Source: Gerris lacustris (lineage: Eukaryota; Arthropoda; Insecta; Hemiptera; Gerridae). From it: DNA of 64,000 nt. A program made the translations under genes and the position numbers. Of the stretch, positions 45,501 to 60,500 are shown piece by piece (positions within the stretch are counted from its first letter, which is position 1; every line of letters starts with the position of its first letter). Under the pieces are notes generated by a model. The model saw only the letters and a list, made by a program, of their open reading frames with translations, did not search any database and was not told the DNA's origin. Where the stretch lies: assembly GCA_951217055.1 (NCBI GenBank), contig OX578282.1:25821657-25885656 (forward strand), in the 5' to 3' direction.

Positions 45501-48500
45501 TATAAATTATAACAAATGATGATTTTTTTTGTATTTCAGTTTAACTTGCCGATGCACAGCCCTATTCCAGGATGTGAGCTGACAAGAGAACCTTTTAGGT
45601 GGGACCAACGCCTCTTCTCTTTGGTTCTGAGGTTAGCAGGTACTCCTGCTGTCGACAGAGATTCTGGACTTGTACCAAATGATACCAGTCCTATAGATGC
45701 CATGTGTGAAGTTACTGGAGGTAATGAAAATTACTTTTTATTTAACCATGTAGTTATTATAAAGGGATGTGGTGAGGAATTGATTGAGGACAGTGGGTTG
45801 ATCTTTTTTTAACTAAATAATGCTGCATGTATAACGCTTAAAAAAATTGATTCTTTGAATTTATTAGACTATATGCATTTTTTCCCTCTCTCTTGTTTGT
45901 CTTTAAGCTCCGATAGTTCTAAATATCTGATTTTGGTGTTAAGCAGTGGCAATTAGGGAGTTCTGTAGCTCCTTCTTGCTACAATGTTTGAAATTATTTC
46001 TGATTGAGATGCTTTGCCTGAAGTATTTTGTTCAGCTAGCAAGGTGGTCAGCTGTTGGAATTAAAGGGTTAATGATGCTAAAACACAAAATTTCCCTGTT
46101 ACTAATCTGGAATAGAATAAGTTACTACTTCCAAAATTGAAATAAAAGTGTTACAGAATTACTGGTAAGGGCTTTTATTACCAATTTATCATAAAATTTG
46201 GCTTGAATTACCAATATTTTTTTCTTTTAAGTAGTCCTGTACTATCGACTTTGGTTTTAATACCTTATTATGTGTATTTCAGGTCGTTCGTACTGTGTAA
46301 CGTCTCATCGAATGCTGCTCCAGTGTATAGACAGCCTAGTGCAGAAAGTTCAGAGTGGAGTTGTCATCAACTTTGAAAAAGTTGGCCCTGATCCCCCTCA
46401 ACCTCATGACAGTGCGTAACTTTTATTTTGTGTTTTATATTTATCTGTTTGCAAATGTTCTTTTTTAATAATGAAAGAACCGGTTCTATTATTGACTATA
46501 GAACAAAGAAATGTGAAAATCTGAAAAAAAAATTATTAAAAAATTATGATGAAAAATACTTATTACAATGATAAGACAATGAGTTCATACTTATAAATTA
46601 TTAAGTTATCAGACATATATTAAATTTAATTATAAGATCTAGATCTAGTTTTTAAAATAAAATATGGGCCATGAGCAAAACTAAATATTTTAAGATTAAG
46701 GAAATAACAATCTCACAGAGGATTTTTAGATTATTAAATTGAGCTATGTTTTAATAATTACATTATCGAGGTTTAAGATTGAGATTTTTGAAGAAATAAA
46801 TTAGATAGGGAATTAGAGGTGCAGGATAATAAGATTACCAATACCAATAGGCTAATCTGGTCTAGAATCTTGCTTGAACCAAGCTTGATTTAATTTAATG
46901 TAGGAGCCTAAACACATGTAATATTATATTGAAGAGAAATAACTTGATTCTTACTTAAATAAAAATATATTGAAATGTATTCTTGCTTTCACGTAGAGAA
47001 TATTGCTTCGACAATATTACTATCAAAGATGATAATCCTCAAACCATCTCTGAAGCGTTACAGAATTTTTGTATGACAAAACATTTTGTTGTATGCACCA
47101 TGTGTTCAGCACCACTTAGTCTGGCTGAACGATGTAGATTTTGTGTGGAAGAGGAGAGAAAACCTTTTCATCTTCTCTGCCTTGCATTAAATTGGCTTGA
47201 GCAGAAAATATTTAATCATTGAGCTCATTGAAGACCTAAAGACTAAGGTCCTTTAAGTAATTCTCTGAAGGTCTTTTAGCCTGTTAATTTTAGAAAGTAC
47301 TTTAAGAATATAGTAATTCTCTGATTTACATTAATTTGAAGTTACGTGAAACCTGACAACGCTGCTGAGAGTGATTAGGGGGTCAATTCTGAATTTTTGA
47401 AACCTCCCTTTTCTATTGATTGATACCATTATTGTTTTCATTTTCTACTGATGTAACTTTTATTGGTCTTAATTTTCTTTGTGAAAGGAGTTTAATCACG
47501 TATTATATATCTATTCTATTTCATTGTTCTTTTTGTATTATTCTAATAACAATTGTACATTAGTCTAATATAGAGTAATGCCATTATTGTTTTTATTTTA
47601 TGCGTTTTATCCCTTAGTATTATTTTGTTTCTTTAAAAATTACTTAGTATGCACAGACATATTTGATTTTTGTAAAGGTTTTCTATATTTTTGACTTATG
47701 GTATACTTCGCAACCCCTCCTATTAAGTAAGTATGGGGTACCACTGTATTTGTTAATCAGGTTTGAGACCATGTTAGGCCTTACTGATCTGTTAATGGTT
47801 TGTAGTTCTAAGATTATAAACCTGCTGGTTTTGTATAGCCTTATGATAATAATATATTTTGTTTTGTTACATGAAACAGGAGGTGTTGGTAATGCTGAGA
47901 GTGTGAAGGATGGAGAGGAAGTTGATCCAGTCTTTAAAGATTGGGAGCGAGATGTTCTTAATTCTCAACATACTAATAACCAGACCGACCACCCTAAGAA
48001 TGGGGTAATTATTTTCTCATTTAATTCACTAATTTTATTTCTATTGATTTTTTCTGGATTCTATATGTATACTGAAAATAAAAATCATGAGTTTTAGAGA
48101 TGAATCTGTATTATTTATGAATTATAGCTTTAGGTTGGCGTTGCCTCAGCAGGATCATTGATATAAAAATTTACAAAGATAAGATGCAATTTTTTTTTTT
48201 TTGTAGATTTTACAATTATTTCATTTTTTTTATTTCCAAACAAATTTCCAGAATATTAAATCCTCGATTATTCCACCAACTACCATTAATATATTTTCTA
48301 GTCCAACAGAGTTAGGGTTTAAAATGGGAAAAATTGGGGTGTGAGTATAAGTTAAGGTTCTAGTAGTTTCAAGTTGATTTTTTTTTTTTTTTTAAAAAAA
48401 AGGTTTTGCAACTTAAATTTTTCCCTTACTCAACTTGACATTGGACTAATTTTGTTAAACTAATACCTTTTTGGTGCGTTAACATACTTTGTTGGTGCAT

Positions 48501-51500
48501 AGGCTTCCGTGGGTTGTTTCATAACAAGTTTCTTGATTTTCCGGTGAAAGCTGAGTAATGAAAGGTTTGAAGTCCGAAATTCGCTTCCAGTAGTTTCAAG
48601 ACACAAATTTCACCTTTTTTTCACTTTTAAGCCTCCTTCTTTTATATTTTTCTTTCGTTCTCAGTCTCCCTTAACCTTTTAGTAACACTAATTTAATTAT
48701 ATTAATTCTGTTGGCATGGATTTCCATTAATTAAAAAAAAAAAAATCCTAGTTTTTTGCTCTTTCTTTTAGCCCCTATCAAATCATGATTAGGTTATTAT
48801 AAGACAGGGGATCCAGCCACTTTACTCCTCTACTCGATGTGATCATCAGTGTGAAGCTTTTTTGCTCTTTCTTTTAAGCCCTTATCAAATCATGATTAGG
48901 TTATTATAAGACGGGGATCCAGCAGCCACTTTACTCCTTTACTCGATGTGATCATCTGTGTGAAGCTTTTTTGCTCTTTCTTTTAAGCATAGGTTATTAT
49001 AAGACGGGGATCCAGCAGCCACTTTACTCATCTACTCGATGTGAGCATCAGTGTGAAGCTTTTTTGCTCTTTCTTTTAAGACCCTATCAAAACATAATTA
49101 GGTTATTATAAGACGGGGATCCAGCAGCCACTTTACTCCTCTACTCGATGTGATCATCTTTGTGAAGCTTTTTTGCTCTTTCTTTTAAGCCCCTATCAAA
49201 TCATGATTAGGTTATTATAAGACAGGGGATCCAGCCACTTTACGCATCTACTCGATGTGAGCATCAGTGTGAAGCTCGTCTAACCTCTGGTATTCAAACT
49301 CACTAGATATATTGGTGTCTTGACCTTGGTTTCGGGTGAAGTTCGAGTACACTAACCACTCAGATACCCTAGTCCTCTGGTATTACTAAATTATGATCAG
49401 CTGGTCTTCTAATATTATTACTGTTTAATTTTTCAGACAATTGGTCGGGGAGTTATACTAGGAGCTAATGCTACTTCTCCTCAGCCCTGGCATTCATGTA
49501 GAAAACTTATCTATGTACCTAAGTAAGTATAATAATTTCATGTATGATTTTATACAATTACAATGTTATTACTATAACTAATTAGAGTGTTAATAAATTG
49601 TTTAAAGCGTGTTGTCTCTCCTCCTAAAGTAGCTTAAACTTATAAAATTAGAACATATCTAATAAAAAGTAACTTTAATGTATTGTCAGCTTTCGTTGTG
49701 ATTGAATCAACAGTCTAAGGCTTGGTTTGTTTTAAGTCTTTGTTATACGAGATGTGGAAAAAATGAGTTAAGGTTATTTTATTTTATTTTTTCTTTTAAG
49801 CATTATTTATTTCATTTTCTCTGTAAAATAATTTGGTTGTTTGTTTTCGCTTGAGAATTCGTGAAACTTACTTCTAATAAATTAAAGAGCTTAATTTTGA
49901 TCAGAGAATTGTCAGATGAATGATAAATATTATATAACAGACCCATTTAAACCCCTTAAATACAACTCACTGAATTATTTCATATGTATACGCACATACT
50001 TTTAATTTTAGAGGAAGCAAGCTTGATGTGGTTTTAATTGAACTTAAACAACCTTAAGTCACCATCATTACTTGTTTCCTTTGTGACCAGAAGTTATGTT
50101 ACTGTTGTATGGAAGGTGATAATACACCCTAATATTTTCATAGGGTTTCCTTTGTGTTTTATAGGTCAAGAATCACTATTCTTAAGCATTGTATCAAATT
50201 TTATTTGTATATTGGTTACTTCTAGATTTAATTGCTTTCTTTGGATGTATATCAAAACAAATGTTTGACTTGTATGCATATGGGCCGGGCCGGCCCTAGT
50301 TAATATAAAGTGCCATGAAAAATTGAGCTTTGAATAATGGATTTAGAATATTTGGTTTTATAATTTTTTTAGGAGATATAAAATAAAGATAATATTCAGA
50401 GGTTTTTTGTGATTAGTTTATTTACCTTGAGTAAGTGAAGTTCCAAAAAATATTGATAGAAACAAACTAATTTTTATATAAGATACATTCTGGTTGTTCA
50501 ATAACAGATTTGTATATTTAAAAAAAAGTAAATTAAGTAAATTAATTTAGATATCTATTTAGAATAGTTATTATATCTATTTGAAGACCAACAAATCAAA
50601 TCATTTATTTTTATTGGAATAAATGTTGTTACCTTAGCTTAGCAATAACAAATAATTTTGAGGTGTGTTGTCAAGACACTACTCTATTATATAATTGATA
50701 TTTATATTATGTATAATAAATATATATTAAAATTAAATTATTCACACTTAATTGTTATTTCTGTTAATGTAATTTGTATTTTATTGTTTTAGGTCTGCAC
50801 AAAAAGGTTTCCCAGTTGGTTTCTGGCCTATACCTGAATCATATTGGCCAGATCAACAAAGTCAAACTTTAGTAAGTTAATTATTTAAATATAAAACAAT
50901 GTTGCCAAGGTAGGGAAAAAAATAAAATAAACTTCAATTTAGTTAGTTTTTAACTATTTTTTTAGGCTTCCATTTTTAATATCAAACATTGGTTTTTTTT
51001 TAAATGTCCGATACTAGTAATTAATTCATATTTTTATTTTTTTAACGTGTGATTATTTGTTCTGATGTTTTAGCCTCCAAGGTCTGCTCATCCTAATGTT
51101 AAGTTTTCTTGTACAAGTCAAGATCCAATGGTTATAGATAACTTACCTTTTGACAAGTATGAACTTGAACCTAGTCCTCTAACTCAATATATACTTGCAA
51201 GAAAGCAGCCCACCGTCTGCTGGCAGGTAACTAATACAAACCAAATGAATATTTTATATTTTGTAATATCAAGTTTATACAACCTGTGCTTAACCAATGC
51301 GCAATTCCAGAATATCATCTTAGTGGAATTTAAATTTACAATTTCCAAACACTGTATAGTAAGTTGACTGTAATATAATAGTAATCCCTTGATATCTGTG
51401 GGGGTCACGTTCCACAGTGTTCTGCGGATAACAGCTGTTGTTGATAAAACCTCAATTGTTTTCATTGAGAATTATCTTCAGCATCTTCTTCCTCTTACAG

Positions 51501-54500
51501 GATGAGCGGCTCATCCTGTAAGTGTTCCTTTGGAATTAATTGATAATTTCTTCCAGTTCCTATTCTGTTAGGTCCTGTTGGCTAAAGAGCAATTCTTTTA
51601 AGTAAGCCCCAGTGATTTCAGAACATGGATAATAACCGCAGATAAAAAAAAAAACGATGGAAATTGAGGATAACTGTATTTTTAACTTCTAAAAAAAACA
51701 AAAAAAAAAAAACCTACTAGCTTTTCACATGGCTTAACCTTATACAACTTGCTCTTTGTTGTAGAACGCAACTCACGGGGTGTTTCTGAGGGCTACCTAT
51801 ATTTTGTTACACGTTTTATACAAAACATTTTATACTACTGCACACTGATTTAGATCTTTTAATTTTTTGTTCGATCTTTTAATTTTTGAATGAATAAATA
51901 AAATGTTTCACAAAGATTCAGGGGAGTAGGAGTGCTGCATTCTACTGCTAAAGTGATAAGGCGCTATTGTCAGTTTTAACTCACTCTAAATATACAGAAA
52001 TTTCTTTTACACATTAATGAATTAATAAAATGTTACACTAAGATTCAGGGGAGTAGGAGTGCTGCATTCTACTGCTAAAGTGATAAGGCGCTATTGTCAG
52101 TTTTAACTCACTCTAAATGTACAGAAATTTCTTTTACACATTAATGAATTAATTAAATGTTACACTAAGATTCAGGGGAATAGGAGTGCTGCTCTGTGCA
52201 ATTCAAACAATAGGCATTCTACTGCTAAAGTGATAAGGCGCTATTGTCAGTTTTAACTCACTCTAAATATACAGAAATGTTTGTTGGAAAGGTAGATTGA
52301 CTGCCAGGGCTCAAATTAAATGCACCGTTAGATTAAACAAGATTAAAGGATATGAACAGTGCTGAAACCCTCAACATGTCCTGGAGTATAATTGGCTTTC
52401 AATTCATGCCTAAAGAATCTTGATATTCTAGGATTTTTCAATTAAAATGTTTAATTTCTCTACAATTATTAGACTGATTTAATAACACGTTTATTTATTT
52501 ATTTACTTTTTTCTTTTTAGGTGTTCGTGCCTAATTCATTTAAGAACTCGGAAGTGGGCCATCCGTTCGGTTACCTGAAAGCCTCAACTAATCTTACCTG
52601 CGTCAATCTTTTTGTGATGCCTTATAACTACCCTGTCCTTCTTCCTCTCCTTGGAGAACTCTTTAAGGTTCCTCGACAAAAGCAGACACCTGAGTGGAGA
52701 ACATCCTTTTCTAACTACCTCAAAACTATGCCTCCCTACTATGCACTGGTATAAATATTTATTAGTATTATATTAATTTTAATTTATTATAATTATACAG
52801 ATTTTGTTTTATTTTATCGAGCTCCTCTTGCTTGTCTGACAATAATTTATGCTAACCAATTCATCACCTCAATACTACAAAAGTTTTATAATTTTAAATA
52901 CATGTTCTACCTTAATATGTTTAACATCATCATATTTTTAAAAAAAAATCTAGATTAAAGACTAAAATAATTAATGACAATACTAACTATTGTTTCAATT
53001 TTTTTAATATTTGAAACGGAAAAAAACTTTGATATGATCTACTGAAAAAGTTTAATCAACTGTTATATATAACGTACTTCACAATATTATTTTCTGTTAT
53101 TGTGAATCCAAACTTTTCTACTTCTCATGAGAGAAGAGATTGCTAAAACCTTCTCCAATAGCACAACATCAGGCTAATTTTTGAAAAGAGAGTTTGATAA
53201 TAGAACCCTTTTATATGCAACAAAGTTAGATATGAAGTAGGAACTATGCGATAAGTACCTTCAAAGTAGTTTTTAAGTGTTTTTATAAACAAAATTATTC
53301 TATTTACCCAAGTTTGATGTGGAAAAATAACATTGCTATGTGACATCAGGGTCCTTCAAAAATAGCATATTTTGAGTGCAGAATTTTAATGTATATTTTT
53401 TTATTCTGATTATAAATTGATAATAATTATATTATTAGAATACAATTATAATTTCTTCTTTTATTTTGTTTGCAGCCATTAAGAAGAGCATTATCTCGGA
53501 TGGGTGCTTCAGGTACTTTAGCTCAGAATTTAATTCCTGAGAATATGGATAACTGTCTTAGCTATTCTGTAGTCAACTACCTGAAGAGATTAAAAAATGA
53601 AGCCAAGAAGGAGTATGAAAGGTAATAGATTGATTTTTCTGTCACTCTATAAAGTAAATAAAATTGGTTATCATCCATTTCACTGATTACAACGAAATAA
53701 AGTGGTACAAACCAGTTTTGCTTTAACATAAAGCTATTGTAGTTTTTTAAAAACTAAACTGACATCTTACTTTTATTTTAAGCAGGGTGGCCACCGACCG
53801 GGAAAACCGGGAATACCGGGAAAAGTCAGGGAATTTTGTCATAGGTCAGGGAAAATCTACCGGCAATTAAAATCCTTATTTCATAATTTTAAAGCACAGA
53901 AACCTTAACTTTCTCGAAATTTCTAATAAAAATAAAAAATGCTGTATTTGGAACAAAGGCAGAAGGATTAACGACCTCTATACTTAGCAATTATATCAAA
54001 AAATCGGTCCAAGACTACTCAGACAAACTTTCTCATAAACGAGTTCATAATTACTTAGCCCAGTTTTTTTCCATTTACTAGTTTTCGTATGTGCATTTAA
54101 TTATTATTGAACATTTCATCAAAATTTATCATAAAAATGACTTCTCCTGGGCGGGGAATCGAAACCGGGCTCTCTCCGTCCGCGTTTTAAGCTTTTTTCT
54201 CAGGAGCTAGATTTTTCCCAGGAATACGGCTTATATCTTTAGATTCGTATTTAAATGGACTACATTTTAAATTTTTTTTTTATCAAAATCGTCGGAACCG
54301 TTTTTGAGAAATCATTTTTTTTCACGTTTTTCAGAGTTTTTGTGGGGTTGCGATTTCGCCTCGGGGTATGGTATTTCTAAACATGTAATGCCAAATTTCG
54401 TCAAAATCGGCCCAGCAGACGCCTGGAGCCTAAACCAGGCGTCTGCACAGACAGACAGACATTTTTTAAAAACCACTTTTTTGGACTCAGGGGACCTCAA

Positions 54501-57500
54501 AAAAAAAAAAAAATCAAAATCGAATTTTTGCGCCATCACAATACTTTCTCTTTTACATGAGAAAGTAAAAATACGTGAATTGTTACTTTCTAGGATAATA
54601 ATGTAAGGTTACGATTAGTTTATACTTTTCAGCGTTGAACAGAAAAACGCTTAACAGGAAAAATCGGTGTGGACCCGACAAAATACCAGACATATGAAAG
54701 ATCATACCCCACGGCAGAGTCAAGAAATTAATTTTAGCTTGAAATTTGGGGGCGCTACCCCCCAAAAAACTATTATTTCTTGACTATTATTTATTTCGAC
54801 TAACCAGTATTTATTTCGAGAATTATTTGTCGAAATCGTTTAGATTAAAAAAAAAAAAAATGTAGTCCATTATAAATACAAATCTAACAATTTAAGCCGT
54901 TTTCATGGGAAAAATCTAATTCCTGAGAAAATAGCTTTAAACGCGGATGGAGAGAGCCCGGGTTCGATTCCCCGCCGAGGCAAAGTTATTTTTATGACAA
55001 ATTTTGATGAAATGTTCAATAATAATTCATTTTTTCTACGAAAACATGAAAACTAATATAGAAAAACATTGTGCTAAGTAATTATCAACTTGTATATGTA
55101 TTCTATTTTAGCTTGATGATCTTTAACTATTTAAAGGTAAATCTCGTGAAGTAAATATCGATGATGGTCAGGGAAATGTCAGGGAAAAGTCAGGGAATTT
55201 TGTCAAGCTATATTAGTGGCCACCCTGTTAAGGTACACATGTACTTGGTTACCCACACAAAATAACTTTTAAGTGTAAATATTTCCTTGTTTTAATAATT
55301 ATTTAGACTTCACCTTTACCTGCAGAAGTGTGATGTTTCTTGGTCCAAAAGTACTTTGGACTAAACATCCCTTTTCTTAATACTTATTCCGACAAATTAT
55401 TTTTTAAAATTGGTAGACAAATATAGGATGGGTAACCAAGTAAATTTTTACCCCATGACACCTAATTTACTTCATATTCTTAACTCACTGTTAACCCCAC
55501 CTATGGGTTTGCAACCAAGTAAAGTAGTACCACAATTTTGTGACTCAAAAGTCTTGGTTGAAACCACTAATTTTTTAAATAGCATTGTTTTTGTTTGACA
55601 TTTGACCATTTATAGCCTACTGATTTATCTTAATTGGTCTTAATGGGGAATGGGCAAGGATTCTAGAGTTCTAAAAGAAACAGTTTAGATCTTATGTCAC
55701 TGTTTATTTTATGTAGTTTATAGCTGTATTATAGCTATGAATTTATAGCTGTGTCTACTTTTAAATGGTGGGACTATAAACTCATAACAATTTTCATCTA
55801 CTCTTATAGATTTTTTTTTTTTTACTTTCTCCTATAAAAAGAAAGTATTGTGGTGGCGTGAAAATTCGATTTTAATGGATTTACATGTTTCGAGGTCCCC
55901 TGAGTCCCAAAAAAGGTTTTTAAAAATGTCTGTCTGTCATCTGTGCAGACGTGTAAAGCCTTAAACTACTGGGCTGATCTGGACGAAAATTTGGCATACA
56001 TGTAATGAAAATCATACTTTGAGGTGAAATTGAGAAATTAATTTTAGTTCCAAATTTGGGGGAGCTAATCCCCCAAAAAGAAAAAGAAAATATTTCCTTG
56101 AAAATGGTTCTGACAATTTTGATTAAGCAATTCTAAAATGTTGTCTATTAAAAATACAAATCTAATGATATGAGCTGTTTTCATGGGAGTAATCTAGTTC
56201 CTGAGAAAATAGCTTTAAATGCAGACGAAGAGAGTCCGGGTTTGATTCCCTGTTGAAAAGAAGTTATTTTTATGATAAATTTTGATAAAATGTTTAATAA
56301 CAATTAAGTGTACTGATAAAAACACAACTAATAAATGGAAAATACTGGGCTAAGTAATTATGAACTCGTATATGAGAGAGTTTGTCTGGGTTGTCTCGAA
56401 TCGTTTTTTAACTCAAAAATTTGTAAAATTGTCTGGTTCATACTGAAGGTTTGAAGCTTGGACTTATATTTTTAATTTTATAGTAAAATTTTGCTTTTTG
56501 GTGTTCTTACGTTAGTGTTTTTGCTTGTTTTTGCATAGGATGTGTAATGAAGTAAGCAGTAAACAGCAGCAAATGAAGCTAGTGTCTCAGGTACCTGAGG
56601 GAGTCAGAGTTGCTCCTAAAACTCACCTTAAACAGAAAGAACTTGTATCTCATCCCATGCTCCAAGGTAAATACAACATTTCATAATTTAATGTTTACAA
56701 GTTGGTTTAATTACTCTTCGAAATTGAGCACTAAATATCGTTATTAGAAAATTAACTCTACAAATTTTTATTGAGGATAATCAAGACTTCAATCAGTATA
56801 ATGGGTGGATGTTGTCCAGCTACTTCAAGTGGTTGTTGCTAGCTTGTGTAGCAATATGCATTTACTGTGCTCAACAACAGTACTGGAGGAACTAGAGTCA
56901 GCAGTAACTGTATAACTGGACTGAGTCACTGATTTCTATTTACTCCTGCTTCTCTCTTTTTGGCTCTGATGATCACAGATTTTGCTTATAAATGCACACT
57001 TAATTTTACAATGATTGATTTTATATTAAATAATTAATCAATATTAACTATATTTATAAGGAATTATTTAAAATATTCTTTTTTAAAAAGTCTGCGAGTT
57101 TTATAGATAAGATAATTATTGAAGTAATTAGTGATTATTAAAAAGGAAATTAAAGCTGTAAAGTAGTGCTAAGTAAAAAGTCATTGATAATGGTTCTGGG
57201 TGCTATCACTGTTGTTTTATGATTTTGATTATTTGTTAAAACTCAACAGACTATTTATATAATAAAACACTATTTAAATAACATTAAACTAAAATTACAC
57301 AACTATACTTAAACATTAATGAAATTACTTAAATATTTCAACATGAATGTAAATATCTCTTAACCCTCTCAATCTAGTGATGATCATCCCAATGATGACC
57401 TGGTTAATGGTCGAAATATAACCGATTTGAGAAGTGGAAGAGTTTATTGAATTTACCCCTAAACGACTAAACCACAAAATAATATTAAAATTACATTGAT

Positions 57501-60500
57501 TTTTGATTTTTAAGCATAATATTAAATTGTTCATATGTTCTTGCAGAGAAGTTCCTGTCTTTGAGAGAACAACTGAGTGAGTTCAACGGGTTCATAGTTG
57601 GAGTAAGCCAAAGGAGAGGAGGAAGGCAGGGCTGTCAAAGCTTTAAGAATGCCTTCGACATACCTAGGAAACAACTTCTTGACCAGGTCATTAGGATGAG
57701 GTCTAATTTCCTACAGACGTCCTCACAGAACACCAAACTCATTGACCAAGGTATGAAACTTATTTTTTCTCATAAGCTTTATTTTAGTAAGTTTTATGTT
57801 ACAAAAAATTATACCTGTTAACAGATCAAACATTTAGGATTTTCTTTTTGATGATGAAATATTGAACGGTTGTTAGAAATAGTGAATCCAATTTTATTTA
57901 GTACAATTTTGTTGTCAGCATTTGTTTAAAAAAGATTTCTGTCAGGGAGCTTATTCTGATTAAAGGTGAAACCACTAGCAGAATTTCCATCTCTTTGCTA
58001 ATTTTCTTCTCTCAATGAAAACTGTTAGCATTTTTTTTCTTTTTCTTTCTTATCCTGCTTCTAGTGGTATAGTAGGCTCAAAATTTTAGGATTGAGTCAA
58101 TATTAGATTTTTTGTATAAATATTCTGGAAGATGTGTAATTTTTTTTTAAAAAAACTAATCAAATATGTTAATATATTTTAATTTAACAATAATTTTTTC
58201 AAAGTTATATTCATTACATGTTTTATGTTTTAGATGTGGTACATAGTATGCCTATCAGTCAAATGGGTAATTACCAGGAGTACCTTAAAAAACAAGTACC
58301 TGCTCTCAGGGAGGTAGAATCCACACCTGTAAGACAACACATGTTCGGCAACCCATTCAAAATCGACAAGGTAAATTATTTGAATTTTTTGTTAATGCCA
58401 CTTAATTTTTTTACTTATAGTAAATCATGTAAGAATTATTTACTCATCAAAAATATATCGTGCTAAAATTTACTTTTGGTTAAAAGTAAAACTTAGTGAT
58501 AGGAATTAAATGGTAAACAGTTGTAATTTTATTTTTTAGCAGGCGATCGTGAATGCTGCTTTAATCATATCTTTGAACTTATTTAAATAAAAGTTTTGTT
58601 TAATAATTACCTCTGTTAATGTTGTTGTGTTGTTGGTGTTACAGAGGATGATGGTGGATGAAGCAGATATAGACCTAGTAGGTACTGGTAGCCCAGGCAG
58701 AGGTGCTAGTAAAAGATCTTGGGCCTCTTCATCTGGTTCAGATGCCTCAGGTAGTCCTAGACCTCACAAGAGGAAACCGGGCCCTATTCCTAAGGAAGTA
58801 ACGGTGAAAAGACCCGTCTTTTCACCATCCTCTAGTCCAATCTCTTCGCCAGCAGCATCACCAGCGTATATGCCTCCTATGGTCGACCCACCTGATATAT
58901 CACCACCTCCTACTCCTGGTTCCAACTTGCCTCTTCTCAATGGTGATATTAGTACGTATATTTCATTTTTTTACAATTATTTTTATAATTTAATAACTTT
59001 TATCAACCTTGACCTATAAAGAAGTAACTGAACTCTTCTTTTTCAAATGTTTACTTTGTATGCTACCATTTTACATAGACTCAAATAGTTTGGATGGAAA
59101 CTCATATTTTTTTTTATGAGGTTATATTTGAGGTGATTTAGTTCTAGGTGTAATTTTAACTATGAGTAGAATAATTTCCACCATAAAAACCAGTTCTTCC
59201 AAACTTAACATTCCTGCATACATTTTAAACACATTAGTTATTTTTGTATACCATTTTTAATTTACTTTGCATTTTCATAGGTGACGATGAGAAATTGAGG
59301 CCAGAACCCTCAGTGTACCCAGTAATGGTTATAGAAGAACCATTGATGATTCCAGTACTCCCAGTGCCTAATTGTATATTACCAGTTCCTCCTTTGAGTG
59401 GGCCTCCTGTTCTACAGCCTTACGACACTAGAACGCTTCTGACTCTGGATGACGAGCCACCAGCACTATCACCTGAAGAAGAGGAGCCACCTCGGCTAAT
59501 CATACAGGCTCCTGTAAGGCCACCCTCTCCCGATTCTCTCCGAAGGCACAACCTCAAGGTTCGGCAAGCTGCTTACAAGCAAGTCCGCAGACCAGGCACA
59601 AGTCAGTACCTTTTCTATATATTGTTTAATTTTTGGAAATCTTTTCAATTTTTTTTCTGCTCTATCTTATTTGTTTGAGAGGACCTTATTACTTCTTTTT
59701 TATTTCATGTACCTTAAATAAGTATTTTAAGTGTCTTAAAAATCTAACATTGTTGCTTGGTTACATTTCTGAACTACTGTTCGATCTATTTCTTTCAAAG
59801 AAACTTTTTATTAAAATTATAAACATTTTCAATGTAAGATACAAACAGAAAATCAATTGTTTACCACTTAATATGTAGTATTTACTCGGTATTATAATAT
59901 AATAATAAAGTTTCAATTATCCTTTGCTATCATAGAATATTTAATTTAAGAGTTTAATATTGTAAGCTTAAGTTCGACATAATTTTGATCAAACATTATT
60001 TGAAAGTTGCCATCAATGAACAAATAATAAGAAGCTTAGTATAGTAATCGTGAACTATTGAGACATTTTTTTGTTGGTTCATCTTTCGTGTTTTATGCTG
60101 ACGATTTTGCTATAAATACTTTTGTAATAGATAAAATCCCACTTATTATTGATTTTTGTTGATGGGCATTATCTTACTTTGGGACCCACATTCTTTAAAG
60201 TTTTCCTCTTCCTTTCATGCTGAATATCTTACCTAATGCTTTTACTTCCATCTTTGGGTTTAATTTTTTTCTCTAAGAATTTGTTTAACTTTATATTATA
60301 TTGTCGTTCTCATATATTAATTGTTGAAAAATTCAGATAGTGCAAGAATTCCAGTTATTCTGAAGTTCTGGATTAGAAAATAATAGTTATTTATGCACCT
60401 AGGGAGTAAAGTAAGCCATTATTCCCTGAGCGAATATGTTGGTTCTTGAGGCGATGCTGAGGGAATTAGACTTTTTAATAACACTAATTAGCTCCCTAGG

